From Paenibacillus ihbetae (lineage in GTDB: Bacteria; Bacillota; Bacilli; Paenibacillales; Paenibacillaceae), in contig NZ_CP016809.1 of assembly GCF_002741055.1 (NCBI RefSeq), positions 3,698,501-3,762,500 of the forward strand: a DNA stretch of 64,000 bases, written 5' to 3'. Below the pieces are notes generated by a model, which saw only the letters and a list, made by a program, of their open reading frames with translations, made no database searches and was not told where the DNA came from. Numbering within the stretch: position 1 is the first letter of the stretch; each line of letters opens with the position of its first letter. Both the position numbers and the translations under genes were made by a program. Positions 45,761 to 53,457 of the stretch are shown here, one piece after another.

Positions 45761-47341
45761 ATGAAAGATTCCAAGTATCGGATGAATGTCCATCTTTCAG
45801 ATAAGGAGCAAGCGTCAGGTCGAGCGGTACAAGCGAATGAGGATGATGTCCATCCGTATCGTGAGTTTACCGAAGGTGCCGCCGCACCGGTATTGAAGTG
45901 GGAGTTCCCGGAAGCCCCTGAGCCGCAGGCCCAGGGAGGCCACGGCCGGCTCGGGGCGGAACCGCCCGAGCCGAGGGTACAGGGGCCGCGCGGGAACCGC
46001 GGCCCCGTGTCCGGGCCGGACGCCTCCGGCAAGTCCGGCCAGGCCCTTCGGGCGGCGCAGACGCCGCCGCCCGGCAGCCCCGCTGGCGTACGCGCGCCGC
46101 ATGGCGCTGCGCCGGACCCCGGCGGGCCGGCGGCTATGCCGCATGGCCCGCAGCCCGCGGCCGGGCCGCCACGCTCCGCGCCGGCGGCGGAAGGCCGCGC
46201 CCCCCGCGGGGGCCGCACGTTCCGTTCGCGGCCCCGGGGGCTGTGGCGCCGCGGCTATGCCGCGCGGCGCCGCCCGGCGGCCGGAAGACGGCGGGTGCGC
46301 GTGCACCCTGCCGTCTGGGCCATAGCCGGGCTGCTGGCCCTGGCGCTTGCGCTGCCGCTGCTGGTCGTTGCCCCGGGCAACGGCCAGCAGGAGCCGCTCC
46401 CGCCGGGCCCGGCGCCCGCACCTTCCGCCGAGCCGCAGGCGGCGGAAGAACCGATGGTGTCCGTCTATTTAACGCGGACGGACACCGTGGAGGAGCTCCC
46501 GCTGGAAACCTACCTCGTCGGCGTGCTCGCCGCCGAAATGCCGGCGGAGTTCCAGCCGGAGGCACTCAAGGCGCAGGCGATCGCTGCACGGACCTATATC
46601 GTGCAGCGGCTGTTGTCCGGCGACCGCAGCGGCGTGCCGGACCCGAAGGCCGTGGTGACGGACACCATTAGCCACCAGGCCTACCTGTCCCAGGATCAGC
46701 TGGAGAAGGAATGGAAGCAAGCAGGGAAGGAAGCGGAGCTGTCAAAGCTCAAGCGGGCCGTGGACGAAACGAAGGGAATGGTTATGACCTACCAGGGAAA
46801 GCCGATTACGGCTTCTTTTTTCTCGACAAGCAACGGATTCACGGAAAATTCAGAGGATTATTGGAAGAATGAGATTCCCTATCTGCGAAGCGTTGAGAGC
46901 CCGTGGGATATCAAGATTTCACCCAAGTATAAAACGATTGTGACCATGAACCGAGCGGAGTTCATAGATAAGCTAGGGCTTGCGGATGGCGCAATCCCGG
47001 TATCGGCAGGCGGGCAGGGGAGCGGTGCACCGATCATAAAGATTCTTTCATATACGGAGGGGCATCGGATCGAGAGACTGAAGGTCGGAGACAAGACGTT
47101 TACTGGACGCGAAGTGAGAGAGAAGCTTGGGCTGAAATCCAGCCAATTCAGCTTTAAGATGGTAGACGGAAAGATCGAGATTACGACCTACGGCAACGGG
47201 CATGGGGTAGGCATGAGCCAGTACGGGGCTGAAGGGATGGCCCGGGAAGGCTACAAGGCCCAGGATATTCTGAAGCACTACTATACAGGGATTTCGTTTG
47301 ACCAAACTTCAAATCTTCTCTCTTTAAAAGAGAGTTCATAA
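45761..47341 (+). CDS. spoIID: Stage II sporulation protein D with long N-terminal extension
   Basis: 526 aa, whereas SpoIID is normally about 340. The lytic transglycosylase part starts near residue 225. The catalytic glutamate is in LETYLVGVLAAEMPAEF, followed by ALKAQAIAARTYIV and, near the end, GNGHGVGMSQYGAEGMA. With SpoIIP and SpoIIM it degrades septal peptidoglycan during engulfment. One membrane helix lies at residues about 185-206. Residues about 40-184, on the mother-cell side, are Pro/Gly/Arg/Ala-rich and encoded by very GC-rich DNA (99 of 120 G/C at 45961-46080). The stop codon lies inside the end of a repeat element. Confidence 0.93.
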   Translation: MKDSKYRMNVHLSDKEQASGRAVQANEDDVHPYREFTEGAAAPVLKWEFPEAPEPQAQGGHGRLGAEPPEPRVQGPRGNRGPVSGPDASGKSGQALRAAQTPPPGSPAGVRAPHGAAPDPGGPAAMPHGPQPAAGPPRSAPAAEGRAPRGGRTFRSRPRGLWRRGYAARRRPAAGRRRVRVHPAVWAIAGLLALALALPLLVVAPGNGQQEPLPPGPAPAPSAEPQAAEEPMVSVYLTRTDTVEELPLETYLVGVLAAEMPAEFQPEALKAQAIAARTYIVQRLLSGDRSGVPDPKAVVTDTISHQAYLSQDQLEKEWKQAGKEAELSKLKRAVDETKGMVMTYQGKPITASFFSTSNGFTENSEDYWKNEIPYLRSVESPWDIKISPKYKTIVTMNRAEFIDKLGLADGAIPVSAGGQGSGAPIIKILSYTEGHRIERLKVGDKTFTGREVREKLGLKSSQFSFKMVDGKIEITTYGNGHGVGMSQYGAEGMAREGYKAQDILKHYYTGISFDQTSNLLSLKESS

Positions 47342-47545
47342 AGTCGGATTTTCAGCACCGAGAAGATTGAAGGAAGCCAGGGACTGAGGAGCAGAGCGTA
47401 CGTTTTAGATACGTGAGCACCTGAAATGTTTCCGCAGGAAACATGCTTCGGAAGCATCTGCATAGGACCGGCCGAATTCAAGATTCGATGCCGAGCTGCT
47501 TCTTGATTCACTTCATGATCAAAGGAAGACTTTTTGAACAACCTC
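47332..47545. repeat. Dispersed inverted-repeat element, 214-bp copy
   Basis: Left end GAGTTCATAAAGTCGG (47332-47347), right end GACTTTTTGAACAACCTC (47528-47545). The interior runs antiparallel to the copy at 9413-9703, including GTTTCCGCAGGAAAC, ATGCTTCGGAAGCAT and AAGATTCGATGCCGAG. The left end contains the spoIID stop codon, and the hairpin with its T-run could terminate spoIID. Confidence 0.87.
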
Positions 47546-47569
47546 TTAAAAAAATAATAGTGAGATAAC

Positions 47570-47597
47570 GTATAAAAGATTTCCCCCCGGTAACAAT
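47570..47597 (+). promoter_or_regulatory. Sigma-F-type promoter of spoIIQ
   Basis: GTATA (47570-47574), 14 nt, GGTAACAAT (47589-47597), a full match to GGNNANANT. spoIIQ is a known sigma-F gene in B. subtilis. Confidence 0.8.
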
Positions 47598-47618
47598 AGG
47601 TTACTGAGGTGATTGCAA

Positions 47619-48356
47619 ATGAATGAACAAAACAAAAATACTAAACCCCACGAAGAAGCTCCTAAAACTGTGCAGGGAGATTCGTCGGCAACGTCGTCTT
47701 CGTGGAAGAAAGCATTATCCAAACGGTGGGTGTTCCCGGCAGCATACTTAGCAGCAGCGGCAATTATACTAACCCTCGTGTGGGTCTACCAGGACGCCAG
47801 CCAAAAAACGCTGAAGCCACAAGGGGAAAGCAGCACCGTATCTGAATCGGTAGTAGGTTCGGAGACGCCGGCTGCGGAAGGTAAAGACGGAGAAGCTGTG
47901 GAAGTAACTGCAAATGCGCAATCGATGATCTGGCCTGTAGCGGATGACGTTGCGGTAAGTGTAGTCAAGCCTTACTTTGATGAGGAGTCCCCGGAAACGC
48001 ATCAAGAGGCGATGGTGCAATATAACGACACCTTCAGCCCGAACCTGGGGATTGATCTGGCCACAGCCGACGATCAAGCGTTTGAAATCAGAGCCGCGCT
48101 TTCCGGTAAAGTGACACGCGTGGAGAACCATCCGCTGAACGGCAACGTTGTGGAAGTTACATCGGGTGACACGAGAACCGTGTACCAAAGCTTGAATGAG
48201 GTGAAGGTTTCCGAGGGCGCTGAAGTGAAGCAGGGCGATGCGATTGCTACCGCCGGCCGCAACGAGCTCGAGAAGGACCTTGGTAATCATCTGCACTTCG
48301 AGGTATACGAAGGCGATAAGCTGGTGAACCCGGAGAAGCTGCTCCCGCAAAAATAA
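47619..48356 (+). CDS. spoIIQ: Stage II sporulation protein Q (LytM/M23 domain)
   Basis: 245 aa. An N-terminal membrane helix at about residues 37-56 is followed by a LytM domain (residues about 125-240). The zinc site is incomplete: the first ligand motif reads NLGIDLA, with Asn where active M23 peptidases have His, while HLHFEV is kept. Loss of the first histidine is also known for B. subtilis SpoIIQ, which acts as a structural forespore partner of SpoIIIAH rather than as a peptidase. ATG 47619 follows GAGGTGA. The sigma-F promoter and position after spoIID agree. Confidence 0.93.
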   Translation: MNEQNKNTKPHEEAPKTVQGDSSATSSSWKKALSKRWVFPAAYLAAAAIILTLVWVYQDASQKTLKPQGESSTVSESVVGSETPAAEGKDGEAVEVTANAQSMIWPVADDVAVSVVKPYFDEESPETHQEAMVQYNDTFSPNLGIDLATADDQAFEIRAALSGKVTRVENHPLNGNVVEVTSGDTRTVYQSLNEVKVSEGAEVKQGDAIATAGRNELEKDLGNHLHFEVYEGDKLVNPEKLLPQK

Positions 48357-48396
48357 GTTGGATATTAGGCTAAAGGCGCCCACCGCGCTCGACACC

Positions 48397-48425
48397 GGAC
48401 AGGATCTTGATCCTGTCCTTTTTTT
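48397..48425 (+). terminator. Intrinsic terminator of spoIIQ
   Basis: GGACAGGATC-TT-GATCCTGTCC followed by seven T. Confidence 0.95.
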
Positions 48426-48713
48426 ATCTTCTTGCAGGTTCCCAGACAGATAGCCGACAGCATAAGGGAGAAGATGCGCGGTTACGCATAAACGACTGGT
48501 CGGTTCTTTTACGAATAAGTTTCGGGGAAAGGCATATGCGGCCTTGAACTTCCCGCGGCAAGTTAACCAGTGCACGGCCGACGCTCCAAGCTGCCGTGAG
48601 GCAAGTCCAACCCTTGCTGCGCCATGCCTTTTCGTGCTTTTGGCACGGCTGCGCCCCGGCATGTCCAGAAAATAAATGGGTCTGCTTAAGCTTGTCAGCC
48701 CGTGAAACCGCGA
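48426..48713. other. Intergenic region upstream of spoIIID
   Basis: No gene or named RNA seen. It ends at the sigma-E-type promoter. Confidence 0.4.
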
Positions 48714-48739
48714 ATATCCCGTCATGCCCCTCATATAAT
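48714..48739 (+). promoter_or_regulatory. Sigma-E-type promoter of spoIIID
   Basis: ATAT (48714-48717, within GAATATC), 14 nt, CATATAAT (48732-48739). This fits the mother-cell sigma-E consensus, and spoIIID is sigma-E dependent in B. subtilis. Confidence 0.75.
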
Positions 48740-48774
48740 GTACCAAACTATCCACACAGTAGGGAGGCGGGAGC

Positions 48775-49059
48775 GTGCACGATTACATCAAAGAGCGGAC
48801 CATTAAAATCGGACGCTGTATCGTGGAAACGAGGCATACGGTTCGAACCATAGCCAAAGAATTTGGCGTGTCCAAAAGCACGGTGCATAAGGACTTAACC
48901 GAACGTCTGCCGGAAATTAACCCGGATCTGGCGGATCAGGTGAAGCACATTCTCGAATACCACAAATCCATCCGCCATCTAAGAGGCGGGGAAGCCACGA
49001 AGATCAAGTACAAAAAAACCGGCAGCAATCGTGAACCGGTGGCCACGGCAAAATCCTGA
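48775..49059 (+). CDS. spoIIID: Sporulation transcription factor SpoIIID
   Basis: 94 aa DNA-binding protein that tunes sigma-E genes in the mother cell and helps turn on sigK. The helix-turn-helix is VRTIAKEFGVSKSTVHKDLTERL, visible as the FGVSKSTVHKDL core, and the basic C-terminal tail (KIKYKKTGSNRE) also binds DNA. The GTG 48775 start follows GGGAGGCGGGAG. Confidence 0.97.
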   Translation: MHDYIKERTIKIGRCIVETRHTVRTIAKEFGVSKSTVHKDLTERLPEINPDLADQVKHILEYHKSIRHLRGGEATKIKYKKTGSNREPVATAKS

Positions 49060-49251
49060 GAAATAGTGCTTAGGTCGCTAGAATGACGTTGAATCCCTCC
49101 CCTAAAGTATGATATGTTAAATGCTGGTATAGGATCGAATCATGGGACCTGCCTTGCCGTAAATTATCATGGATTGCTGGATATTGTCGATTGAATATCG
49201 GGGCAGTGAATGAGGACTCTTTACCATAAAATAACACTTTGGGGGCTTTTC

Positions 49252-50253
49252 ATGATGTTGAGCAAGGATATAGGAATCGATCTAGGGACGGCAAACGTGC
49301 TAATACACGTTAAGGGGAAGGGGGTAGTGTTAGACGAACCTTCCGTAGTCACGATTGAGACCGACATGAAGAGGGTCCTTGCGGTCGGTGAGGAAGCTCG
49401 GCGTATGGTCGGACGCACTCCCGGCAACATTACGGCGATCCGCCCGCTGAGGGACGGGGTCATCGCCGACTTCGAAATAACGGAAACGATGCTGAAGTAC
49501 TTTATTGATCGCGTAGGGGCGCGCAGCTGGCACAGCCGGCCCCGTATCCTGATCTGCGCGCCGACGAATATTACGTCGGTGGAGCAGAAGGCGATTCGGG
49601 AAGCGGCTGAGCGCAGCGGCGCCAGAGATGTGTTCCTGGAAGAAGAGCCGAAGGCAGCGGCCATCGGCGCTGGCATGGATATTTTTCAGCCTAGCGGTAA
49701 CATGGTTGTGGACATTGGGGGCGGCACGACAGATGTGGCCGTCCTGTCCATGGGCGATGTTGTCACCGCTTCTTCGATTAAAGTCGCGGGGGACAAGTTC
49801 GACGAAGCGATCACGAAGTACATTAAGCATAAATATAAATTATTGATCGGTGAACGTACGGCGGAAGATCTCAAGGTTGCGATCGGCACCGTTCGTCCGG
49901 GGGGACGGCAGGCAGAAATGGACATCCGGGGGCGGGACATGGTATCGGGACTCCCGTTAACGGTAACGGTATCCTCCGAAGAGGTCCAGGAAGCGCTATG
50001 GGATCCGGTATCCTCGATCGTGCTGGCTGCCAAGTCCGTATTGGAACGCACGCCGCCGGAGCTGTCGGCTGACATTATCGACCGCGGCGTCATTTTGACA
50101 GGCGGGGGCGCACTGCTTCACGGATTGGACGAGCTGCTCACGGAAGAGCTGCGGGTGCCGGTTCTCGTTGCGGAGGATCCGATGCACTGTGTGGTTAAGG
50201 GAACGGGCATTATGCTGGATAATTTGGACAAGGTCGTTAAGAAAAAGTTCTAA
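49252..50253 (+). CDS. mbl: MreB-like actin homologue Mbl
   Basis: 333 aa actin-fold protein forming membrane filaments that guide side-wall synthesis with RodA. Phosphate and adenosine motifs are DIGIDLGTANVLIHVKGKG, VVDIGGGTTDVAVLSMG and GVILTGGGALLHGLDELL. The order spoIIID-mbl-flhO identifies it as Mbl rather than MreB. ATG 49252 follows TTGGGGG. Confidence 0.94.
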   Translation: MMLSKDIGIDLGTANVLIHVKGKGVVLDEPSVVTIETDMKRVLAVGEEARRMVGRTPGNITAIRPLRDGVIADFEITETMLKYFIDRVGARSWHSRPRILICAPTNITSVEQKAIREAAERSGARDVFLEEEPKAAAIGAGMDIFQPSGNMVVDIGGGTTDVAVLSMGDVVTASSIKVAGDKFDEAITKYIKHKYKLLIGERTAEDLKVAIGTVRPGGRQAEMDIRGRDMVSGLPLTVTVSSEEVQEALWDPVSSIVLAAKSVLERTPPELSADIIDRGVILTGGGALLHGLDELLTEELRVPVLVAEDPMHCVVKGTGIMLDNLDKVVKKKF

Positions 50254-50447
50254 CCTTCCGATATTAATATACATGGACAAACGTATGAGATACTGCAAGG
50301 AGTAGAATGAGCCGGAAAAACGGTAGTGGTCGCCTTGGTGACCGGGTTTCAGCCTTGTTGAAATGATAAGATTAGAAATTCGGGAGCAACAGCGATTGCA
50401 GGAACATTTTACGGACTTGCCCTATGATATGGAAGGAAGTGTCTTCA

Positions 50448-51329
50448 TTGCTAAGAGGACTTTATACCGCAGCTTCGGGGATGATGACCCAGGAGCAGCG
50501 CCACAATACCGTAACCCAGAATATTGCGAACCTGAACACGACTGGCTATAAGGCCGTCAATAGCGTGCAGCGCTCATTCCCGGAAGTGCTCGTCTCGATG
50601 ATCGGCGGAAACGATCCTTCCCAAACGAGCCGGAAGCTCGGCAAGTTCAACACCGGTGTCTATGCGGAGGAGAGCATCTCCTTATATACCGAGGGAGCTT
50701 TGCGCGAGACCGGGAAAAGCACGGATTTTGCGCTGGTGTCATCCTTCAGCGTCGAGAATCCGGCCACGGGGGAAAATGTTGCTTTCGATGCCTCGGGACG
50801 ATATGTAGACGAGAATGGGGACGTTATTTACCGGCCGGAAGGCTTTTTCACCGTTCGGAACGAGAATGGCGATATCCGCTACACCCGCAACGGCAGCTTC
50901 CGGGTCAGCCCGGATGGCAGCCTGCTGAGCGAGGCCGGTTATCAAGTGCTGGATAACAATAACACACCGATTGTATTGACAGGCTCGGCCCGTAACTTTA
51001 CAGTGGATGAGCAAGGGCAAATCATAGACGCGGACGGCAATGGGACAGGCACCTACCTCGGCATCAGCATTGTAAGCGAGCCTCATGGCCTAATCCGGGA
51101 AGGAAACGGCGTGTTTCGCATGAACGATCCTGACGGAGAGGTCCGTTTCATGACGGCTGCGGATAACGGAGAGATCCGTCAAGGCTTCATCGAGGGTTCT
51201 AACGTGGACCCGACGCAATCGATGGTGGAATTGAATGCCGCGCTGCGGGCGTATGAAACGAATCAGCGGATCGTGCAATATTACGATAAGACGCTGGAGA
51301 AGGCCGTAAACGAGATTGGCCGAGTCTAG
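50448..51329 (+). CDS. flhO: Flagellar hook-basal body protein FlhO
   Basis: About 293 aa rod/hook protein of the FlgF/FlgG family. The N-terminal motif LRGLYTAASGMMTQEQRHNTVTQNIANLNTTGYK and C-terminal VELNAALRAYETNQRIVQ form the D0 helices; key residues are the QNIANLNTTGYK core. It assembles into the distal rod and hook base. The start is TTG 50448, chosen because homologues begin MLKGLYTA and AAGGAAG lies upstream. It precedes flhP as in B. subtilis. Confidence 0.93.
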   Translation: MLRGLYTAASGMMTQEQRHNTVTQNIANLNTTGYKAVNSVQRSFPEVLVSMIGGNDPSQTSRKLGKFNTGVYAEESISLYTEGALRETGKSTDFALVSSFSVENPATGENVAFDASGRYVDENGDVIYRPEGFFTVRNENGDIRYTRNGSFRVSPDGSLLSEAGYQVLDNNNTPIVLTGSARNFTVDEQGQIIDADGNGTGTYLGISIVSEPHGLIREGNGVFRMNDPDGEVRFMTAADNGEIRQGFIEGSNVDPTQSMVELNAALRAYETNQRIVQYYDKTLEKAVNEIGRV

Positions 51330-51401
51330 CATTGGCCATGACTCCAATGGTCAGACCGCGGCTATCGTGTCAGGATTAGGCAAGCCTACAGGAGGTAAGG
51401 A

Positions 51402-52223
51402 ATGAACAACTCCATGATTAGTGCCATGGTCTCGATGAATGCGCTCCAGCAGCGGCTGGATGTGATTGCAGACAATGTGGCGAACGTAAATACAGTCGGC
51501 TATAAGAAGCGGGAGGCGTCTTTCGAGGATGTTCTAACCCAGGTACAGCAGCATCATCAGGATTTTGACCGGCCCGGGCGCGCGACGCCGCTAGGCTATA
51601 CGCTTGGCTACGGGATGCGGTTATCCTCCCTCGAGATGAACATGGATCAAGGGGCTCCGCGGGAAACCGGCAACCCGCTCGATCTGATGATTGAGGGACA
51701 AGCCATGTTTGCCGTTCAGGCAGGCGAAACGGTCGTCTATACCCGGGAAGGTGCTTTTGATGTTTCTCCGGATCCGAACAACGCCGAGAATGTGCTGCTG
51801 GTGAATTCCCAGGGCTATCCGGTGCTGGACGTTGCCAATCGTCCGATTTCGCTGCCGGCTAACGGCAAGGTTGCAGTCAATGACAATGGGCAGATCATCC
51901 TGGAGAGGGGTGGAACCCGCTCGGTTGCAGCTGCATTAAAGCTGGTCGAGCTGAATCGTCCCGAGGGACTTGTATCCATAGGGGATAATCAGTTCGTGCT
52001 CGGTAATGGGCTTGCCGAAGGGGACGTATTCGACCTGACTCCGCGGAATCCGGTTGATCCGGCAAGATCGAAGGTCCTGTCCGGCTATGTAGAGCAGTCC
52101 AACGTCGACCTGACACAGGAAATGACCAAAATGATGGAAGTTCAGCGGGCTTATCAGCTGGCTTCGCGGGCACTCAGCTCGAGCGACACTATGATGAACC
52201 TTGCCAACACTATGCGAGGGTAG
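51402..52223 (+). CDS. flhP: Flagellar hook-basal body protein FlhP
   Basis: 273 aa. The N-terminal DNVANVNTVGYKKREASF and C-terminal SGYVEQSNVDLTQEMTKMM plus VQRAYQLASRALSSSDTMM define the FlgG/FlhP rod family. ATG 51402 has a textbook AGGAGGTAAGGA site. It forms an operon with flhO, and the small EpuA-type gene follows 9 bp later. Confidence 0.94.
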   Translation: MNNSMISAMVSMNALQQRLDVIADNVANVNTVGYKKREASFEDVLTQVQQHHQDFDRPGRATPLGYTLGYGMRLSSLEMNMDQGAPRETGNPLDLMIEGQAMFAVQAGETVVYTREGAFDVSPDPNNAENVLLVNSQGYPVLDVANRPISLPANGKVAVNDNGQIILERGGTRSVAAALKLVELNRPEGLVSIGDNQFVLGNGLAEGDVFDLTPRNPVDPARSKVLSGYVEQSNVDLTQEMTKMMEVQRAYQLASRALSSSDTMMNLANTMRG

Positions 52224-52232
52224 GTGGGCATC

Positions 52233-52481
52233 ATGAGCGAACCGAAAAGCGGGGCGAAACGTGAAACCAAGAAGGAATCCAAAAGTAAGGAAGCAGCGAA
52301 GCCGCGCTCCAAAACTTCCGGGTGGAAAATTGCCGTACGGATCATGATCCCGATTTTGCTCATATTGGCATTGTTTGGCGGCATGACATTCGGCTATGTT
52401 GTGCTGGGCAAGCAAGAGCTTAGCGAAGTGTTTAAATGGGACACTTGGAGGCATGTATTTGACCTGATTTTCGCACCGTAG
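52233..52481 (+). CDS. EpuA-family small membrane protein
   Basis: 82 aa. A lysine-rich N-terminus (residues 1-30) precedes one membrane helix (about 34-56, IMIPILLILALFGGMTFGYVVLG), then the short tail KWDTWRHVFDLIF. This is the EpuA family (PF11772), often mislabelled as RNA polymerase subunit beta. Its function is not established. ATG 52233 has AGGTGGG upstream, and GTG 52224 is in frame but less likely. Co-transcribed with flhO-flhP. Confidence 0.85.
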   Translation: MSEPKSGAKRETKKESKSKEAAKPRSKTSGWKIAVRIMIPILLILALFGGMTFGYVVLGKQELSEVFKWDTWRHVFDLIFAP

Positions 52482-52523
52482 CCGGTGAAGCAGGTCATGG
52501 AAATAATGTGTTAATATAAGCTG

Positions 52524-52554
52524 AAACTCCCAATCCGGGAGTTTTCTTTTTTTA
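52524..52554 (+). terminator. Intrinsic terminator of mbl-flhO-flhP region
   Basis: AAACTCCC-AATCC-GGGAGTTT followed by TCTTTTTTT. Confidence 0.92.
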
Positions 52555-52898
52555 GGGTAAAACGGTATAATGGGATGGGACTTGCAATAGGTCCTTTATC
52601 TGCGGAAATTCGCACATGAGTAAAAAGGGCCTTCTCCGCAGCGACAAAGCCTCCTGCGAAAAAAGCCCCTTATGTGAAACCTTCACTTCTGCAGTGGTGA
52701 AGGATATCATCATTTTTTCCGCAAGCCCGTTTTTTTATGCATCCATGAAAAGAAAAGCTCACCTTAGACTTCAACGAATGAAGGTTTACCCTAATGCCCG
52801 CTGCCGATGATCATGGCGTCAAAGACAGCCATCATTCCGAGGCCTGCGTTTTCAAATGCAGTGCTTGGCGGGTACGTACATAAGGAGGATTTTGAAGA
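52555..52898 (+). other. Leader region of fabZ with two hairpins
   Basis: TATAAT near 52570 could be a -10. Two structures follow: AAGGGC..TCCGCAG with CTGCGA..GCCCCTT (about 52624-52670), and CCTTCACTTCTGCAGTGGTGAAGG (52680-52703). No FapR operator was recognised. Frames here look non-coding. Confidence 0.45.
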
Positions 52899-53330
52899 AT
52901 GTTGAATATTAAACAGATTCAAGAGATTATTCCGCATCGCCCCCCGTTTCTGCTTGTTGATAAAATTGTGGAGATCGAGGACGGCAAGCGCGCGGTCGGT
53001 ATTAAAAACGTCACGATCAACGAGCCGTTCTTTGTCGGCCATTTTCCCGAATATGCCGTAATGCCGGGCGTGCTTATTGTGGAGGCGTTGGCGCAGGTCG
53101 GTGCGGTCGCTATTCTCAACGTGGAGAGCAACCGCGGTAAGCTGGGCTTTCTGGCGGGAATCGACGGCTTCCGTTTCCGCGGTCAAGTCGTGCCGGGGGA
53201 TACGCTCCGATTGGAGGTTGAAATCATTCGCCTGAAGGGCATGATCGGAAAAGGAAAAGCGACAGCAACGGTCGACGGACGCGTGGTTGCCGAAGGGGAA
53301 ATTATGTTCGCGCTTGCGGACAAGGAATAA
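52899..53330 (+). CDS. fabZ: 3-hydroxyacyl-ACP dehydratase FabZ
   Basis: 143 aa hot-dog-fold enzyme that removes water from 3-hydroxyacyl-ACP in fatty acid elongation. The catalytic His and Glu are in [20 protein letters not shown] (residues about 48-67). The N-terminal [17 protein letters not shown] is typical. ATG 52899 follows AAGGAGGATT. It is monocistronic, with an inverted-repeat element directly downstream. Confidence 0.96.
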   Translation: MLNIKQIQEIIPHRPPFLLVDKIVEIEDGKRAVGIKNVTINEPFFVGHFPEYAVMPGVLIVEALAQVGAVAILNVESNRGKLGFLAGIDGFRFRGQVVPGDTLRLEVEIIRLKGMIGKGKATATVDGRVVAEGEIMFALADKE

Positions 53331-53343
53331 CCCATGCAGTGCG

Positions 53344-53420
53344 GATTCAAAAAGTCGGTAGTCCAGCATGACTCCTCTATGTTCATTTTCTGATCAGAGG
53401 ACGACTTTTTGAACAGCCTC
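53344..53420. repeat. Dispersed inverted-repeat element, 77-bp copy
   Basis: Ends GATTCAAAAAGTCGG (53344-53358) and CGACTTTTTGAACAGCCTC (53402-53420). The interior TTCTGATCAGAGGACGAC resembles the right arm of other copies, and the rest has diverged. It starts 14 bp after the fabZ stop and could act as its terminator. Confidence 0.82.
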
Positions 53421-53457
53421 TTGCAGACAATTCTTGCTTGAAGGGAGATATTTTTTC

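Noticed and set aside
48596..48853. Plus-strand frame overlapping the start of spoIIID
   Set aside because: It crosses the sigma-E promoter and the spoIIID start in another frame and has no features.
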